Below, piece by piece: positions 63,338 to 64,000 of a stretch of DNA of 64,000 nt (position 1 is the first letter of the stretch; every line of letters starts with the position of its first letter). The DNA comes from Arthrobacter sp. Soil763 (GTDB lineage Bacteria; Actinomycetota; Actinomycetes; Actinomycetales; Micrococcaceae), in NCBI RefSeq assembly GCF_001428365.1, contig NZ_LMSH01000002.1, positions 1,199,505-1,263,504 of the forward strand, given 5' to 3'. Both the position numbers and the translations under genes were made by a program. Under the pieces are notes generated by a model. That model did no database searches and was not told the origin of the DNA. It saw nothing but the letters and a program-made list of their open reading frames with translations.

Positions 63338-64000
63338 CGCCGTCGCCCGGCCCGGCACGGCCGGCGTCCCCGGCCGTGCCGTGCTCTCCGGCGCCCGCCG
63401 GATCGTGGTCAAGGTCGGGTCCTCGTCGCTGACCTCCATCCGGGGCGGGATCGCGGAGGAAGCGGTCACCGACCTCGCCGACGCCCTGGCGCGCAAGCGC
63501 AACGCCGGCACCGAGATCATCCTGGTTTCCTCCGGGGCGATCGCCGCGGGCCTGGCCCCGCTGGGCCTGGACAAGCGACCCCGCGACCTCGCCACCCAGC
63601 AGGCCGCCGCGAGCGTGGGCCAGGGACTGCTGATGGCACGCTACACCCACGCCTTCGGCGCACACGGCGTCACGGTCAGCCAGGTGCTGCTCACCGCGGA
63701 CGATTTCATGCGCCGCAGCCAGCACACCAACGCCTTCCGGGCGCTGGACCGGCTGCTGAACCTCGGCGTGGTCCCGGTGGTCAACGAGAACGACACCGTG
63801 GCCACCCATGAGATCCGCTTCGGCGACAACGACCGGCTCGCCGCGCTCGTGGCCCACCTGGTCCGCGCCGACGCGCTGATCCTGCTCTCCGACGTCGATT
63901 CCCTCTACGACGGGCCGCCCTCCCACGGCGCCAAGCGGATCCCGCACGTCGCCGGCCCGCAGGACCTCGAAGGGGTCTCGATCGGCAGCACCGGCAAAGC
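63327..64000 (+). CDS. proB: Glutamate 5-kinase (N-terminal part, cut by window edge)
   Basis: The first 224 residues of ProB, which phosphorylates glutamate for proline synthesis. The amino-acid-kinase fold starts [54 protein letters not shown] and [15 protein letters not shown] are the substrate and ATP sites. ATG 63327 overlaps the end of obgE by 11 bases. The C-terminal PUA domain, if present, lies outside the window. Confidence 0.95.
   Translation, partial: MTSNAVARPGTAGVPGRAVLSGARRIVVKVGSSSLTSIRGGIAEEAVTDLADALARKRNAGTEIILVSSGAIAAGLAPLGLDKRPRDLATQQAAASVGQGLLMARYTHAFGAHGVTVSQVLLTADDFMRRSQHTNAFRALDRLLNLGVVPVVNENDTVATHEIRFGDNDRLAALVAHLVRADALILLSDVDSLYDGPPSHGAKRIPHVAGPQDLEGVSIGSTGK

Overview
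The window is 64 kb of high-GC actinobacterial chromosome and looks like core genome of an Arthrobacter/Pseudarthrobacter-type Micrococcales. Supporting signs are a DUF3052 protein beside aceE, an AhpE-type peroxiredoxin, a MptB mannosyltransferase, an Rv2466c-like mycothiol-linked reductase, a class II truncated globin, a ClgR-type box before clpP1P2, an actinobacterial ultrashort T-box before ileS, and many genes whose -10 hexamer lies 6-7 nt before the start codon (leaderless transcripts). I see no prophage, insertion sequence, CRISPR array or rRNA.

Layout. 0-3.6 kb: 5' end of aceE (minus), DUF3052, peroxiredoxin, sirtuin, tRNA-Val. 3.6-8.4 kb: FadR-type regulator divergent from gnd, then cysK-cysE and msrA on the minus strand. 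8.5-16.7 kb: Nif3-like protein, C4-ribbon coiled coil, yaaA and slipin (minus), RNase P RNA, long-form GAPDH, a secreted HNH nuclease, and a minus-strand run of pfkB-like kinase, def and acyl-CoA dehydrogenase. 18-22 kb: tRNA-His, orn, mptB, LapA-like protein, tRNA-Arg. 22-34.7 kb: ssb, ettA, tesB, globin, mscS, a reductase, OsmC, pepN, DUF1648 protein, rpiB-nei. 34.7-41 kb: tRNA-Gly, tRNA-Pro, tig, clpP1-clpP2, clpX, a DsbA-family reductase and an ABM monooxygenase. 41-48 kb: valS, DUF488, SDR, then a fluoride-riboswitch operon of universal stress protein, two CrcB/Fluc subunits and an MFS transporter. 48-54 kb: T-box-controlled ileS-folC-DUF4233-ndk, then a VKOR protein. 55-64 kb: RNase E with a structured leader, a TPP-riboswitch-controlled thiD-tenA fusion, rplU-rpmA, obgE, proB (cut by the window end).

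Functional themes are protein quality control (tig, clpP1P2, clpX, def, pepN), RNA turnover (rne, orn, rnpB), aminoacylation (valS, ileS), thiol and redox metabolism (cysK-cysE, msrA, OsmC, peroxiredoxin, VKOR), and cytosolic carbon metabolism (gnd, rpiB, gap). Regulation by RNA is unusually visible: a fluoride riboswitch, a T-box, a TPP riboswitch, a possible attenuator before gap, structured leaders before rne and rplU, and a leaderless proline-rich upstream ORF coupled to the HNH nuclease gene.

The most interesting leads are the MFS and Usp genes locked into the fluoride operon, the visible Shine-Dalgarno sequestering helix of the ileS T-box, the DtxR-like box over the cysK promoter, the upstream ORF at 14903, and a 31-bp perfect palindrome after ndk that carries an extra half-copy.
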